Under the pieces are notes generated by a model that made no database searches, was not told the origin of the DNA, and worked only from the letters and a program-made list of their open reading frames with translations. Below, piece after piece: positions 21,520 through 22,876 of a stretch of DNA of 22,876 nt (position 1 is its first letter; each line of letters opens with the position of its first letter). Origin of the DNA: a virus; the IMG/VR virus record IMGVR_UViG_3300044815_000038, positions 1 to 22,876 of that record; one strand, 5' to 3'. A program made the position numbers and the translations under genes.

Positions 21520-22124
21520 GTCAGTAGCTCCTCGGGTTTGATCTTTTCGAACGCGGTGATCGCCGACGTGGGGGAGGCGTTGACCACCTCCATCCCGGCG
21601 GCGGCGAACTGGCGGGCGGCGATAGCGAATTCGGCGGCCCATGCGGCATATTTGCCGCCGCTCGTCGCGCCGCCCGGCTTGGCCCACTCATAGTCGGGAA
21701 AGAAATAGGCGCGGCCCTTGGGCGAGCGGTTCATGTCGAACCCCCACATGATCACCTTGCGCGGGCGTAGCTGATAGGCGCGGTTGAGCGCGCAGAGGCC
21801 CGAATTCGTCCCGTTGAGCATCGCCGCGCCGGCCGGCTCTTCGCAGAAATCGGCGGCCAGGTGATCATTTGCGAATGGGATCAGCCACTCGGGCCGATCG
21901 GGAATGTTCTTGAGGGTCGAGGCGCGCAGCCACACCTTGGTCGGCGCGTGCGCCTTGAGCCACGTCCAGCGGTTTTCCGCCCACAAGCGGTCCATGCTCA
22001 CGATCTCGTCGGACGGAGCCCATACGCCCGCGTCATTGACCGCCAGGACATGGCCCGGAAGGCGAGTCAGCCAGGCGTGTTGCACGCTCCAGCCCCCCGC
22101 GACGACACTCACGATATCAGCCAC
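21516..22124 (-). CDS. Rossmann-like phage protein of the modification cassette
   Basis: A 202-residue protein starting at GTG 22124, overlapping the methyltransferase stop. It begins with SVVAGGWSVQHAW, a glycine loop after a strand, then LPGHVLAVNDA, VSMDRLWAEN, a central LNGTNSGLCALNRAYQL, and VIMWGFDMNRSPKG. The early GxG-S loop and the late NSG-helix and GFDM strand recall DUF115/MptE-like and GT42 sialyltransferase-like folds, both of which bind nucleotides. This is pattern recognition only. Its place between a methyltransferase and two glycosyltransferases suggests a role in making or attaching a sugar. Confidence 0.6.
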   Translation of the reverse strand: MADIVSVVAGGWSVQHAWLTRLPGHVLAVNDAGVWAPSDEIVSMDRLWAENRWTWLKAHAPTKVWLRASTLKNIPDRPEWLIPFANDHLAADFCEEPAGAAMLNGTNSGLCALNRAYQLRPRKVIMWGFDMNRSPKGRAYFFPDYEWAKPGGATSGGKYAAWAAEFAIAARQFAAAGMEVVNASPTSAITAFEKIKPEELLT

Positions 22125-22794
22125 CGAAAGCGACGCGGCGATATTTGGGCGCCGCCCTCAAGAGACGCGGCTCACCAAAGGCCTTGGTTAGCTTGTGGAT
22201 CGCCGCCCCGTCGCCCGCGCGAACATCGCAGATCAGGACGCCATGGGGCGCAAGGCGGCGCTCGGCGAACTTGAGATATTCGTCGTGGCGGATATGGAAC
22301 GGCCACGCCTGAAACGAGATGATCACGTCGAACAGCGGGGCTTGATCGTGCGACACGGGGTCTAGGCAGAACGCCGGCTTGAGAGCGGTGATCGCGCCGC
22401 GCACATGGTTCACGCGCAAGAATTCAGTCATCGCGAATGACGAGCTGAAAGGCTGATCGTGCTTCACCACCGTCGCGGGCGCGTCGAAACTGTCGACCAC
22501 CGTCACCGTGGGCCAACGGCCGCCGGGCGGCTCGACGGCGAGCGGGTCCGCGTATCGGGCCGACAGATAGATCGAAATCCCCGACATTCCGCCGCCGATA
22601 TCGCAGATATGCGCCACGTCCGCCGGCAGGGCGGGTGCGATCGAGCGCCAGTCGGCCAATAGATCGGCCTCATAGGCGACTTTCCAGGCCTTGGGATCGC
22701 CGATCTTGTCACTGATCGCGCCCCTTTGGACCTGGAGATATGGCCATGCTGGCGCGGTGATCTCCACGTCGAGCCGCGTTACTTCCGAAGCCAT
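22117..22794 (-). CDS. class I SAM-dependent methyltransferase
   Basis: A 225-residue protein starting at ATG 22794, chosen because GGGAGG lies 7 bases upstream and the longer frame to 22872 is a shadow. Motif I is ICDIGGGMSGIS (about 64-75), which binds S-adenosylmethionine. A second strand VTVVDSFD (about 98-104) ends in the acidic residue expected to hold the ribose. FDVIISFQAWPFHI is motif IV, and LAPHGVLICDV the late strand. The layout is like small-molecule or sugar methyltransferases. No DNA-methyltransferase motif (DPPY/NPPY) is seen. It overlaps both neighbours. Confidence 0.82.
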   Translation of the reverse strand: MASEVTRLDVEITAPAWPYLQVQRGAISDKIGDPKAWKVAYEADLLADWRSIAPALPADVAHICDIGGGMSGISIYLSARYADPLAVEPPGGRWPTVTVVDSFDAPATVVKHDQPFSSSFAMTEFLRVNHVRGAITALKPAFCLDPVSHDQAPLFDVIISFQAWPFHIRHDEYLKFAERRLAPHGVLICDVRAGDGAAIHKLTKAFGEPRLLRAAPKYRRVAFGG

Positions 22795-22876
22795 AGCCGA
22801 ACCTCCCGCCCTTCCTTGATTTCCTGGCGCTCGATCTTCCATCCGCTGGCCGCGACACGGCCGATCCACCATTCGG
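22779..22876 (-). CDS. C-terminal end of a further gene, possibly methyltransferase (cut by window edge)
   Basis: This frame enters from the right edge and ends with TAA at 22779-22781, giving 31 residues: EWWIGRVAASGWKIERQEIKEG and a short basic tail. The pattern W-W-hydrophobic, then A-x-GW-K-hydrophobic, then a final strand, is typical of the last strands of class I methyltransferases. It overlaps the next gene's start by 16 bases. The assignment is tentative because only the end is visible. Confidence 0.5.
   Translation of the reverse strand, partial: EWWIGRVAASGWKIERQEIKEGREVRLWLRK

Noticed and set aside
1-22876. tRNA genes, rRNA, integrase, transposase or attachment-site repeats
   Set aside because: No cloverleaf, conserved rRNA segment, recombinase motif or long direct repeat was seen on reading both strands; absence by eye is not proof.

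Overview
The window is a GC-rich block of double-stranded DNA phage or prophage genes, almost certainly from a siphovirus-type (long, non-contractile tail) phage of an alphaproteobacterium. Codon third positions are strongly GC-rich. The tail genes resemble alphaproteobacterial phages and the gene transfer agent tail cluster: a GTA gp10-like chaperone followed by a TAC protein, and DUF3168-, HK97 gp10- and phiE125 gp8-type connectors. A Caulobacterales-like host would fit, but no host gene, integrase or attachment site is visible, so free phage versus prophage cannot be decided.

Left arm, 1-1819, plus strand: the end of an operon of small accessory or regulatory genes. These are a DUF1643-like protein (cut by the window edge), a short unknown, an XRE-type repressor-like protein, a small membrane protein with no clear start codon, a Cys-pair mini-protein and another short unknown. 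Region 1820-2126 is a convergent intergenic stretch with three strong hairpins: a terminator for each operon and a nested palindrome between them.

From 2127 to the right end everything is on the minus strand and reads right to left as one late operon, mostly with ATGA-type overlaps. In transcription order it holds: (i) 22876-20060, a sugar/methyl modification cassette of two methyltransferase-like genes (one cut by the edge), a Rossmann-like unknown, a GT2 glycosyltransferase and a second GT-A-like glycosyltransferase; (ii) 20063-17531, head-tail connectors and the major tail protein; (iii) 17436-16691, tail assembly chaperones joined by an apparent -1 ribosomal frameshift on C CCC CCG; (iv) 16687-12827, tape measure and a distal-tail-like protein; (v) 12798-6481, tail-tip proteins, including an 870-residue fusion with fourteen 20-residue repeats, a DUF6950-like protein and a J-like host-specificity protein; (vi) 6438-4108, a beta-helix tailspike; (vii) 4035-2127, a lysis region with two membrane proteins, an M15 endolysin, a lipoprotein and a small alpha-helical protein.

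The parts most worth a second look are the modification cassette translationally coupled to virion genes, the repeat-bearing tail-tip fusion, the frameshift, two late genes whose starts are not canonical codons, and hairpins placed over ribosome binding sites in the lysis region.
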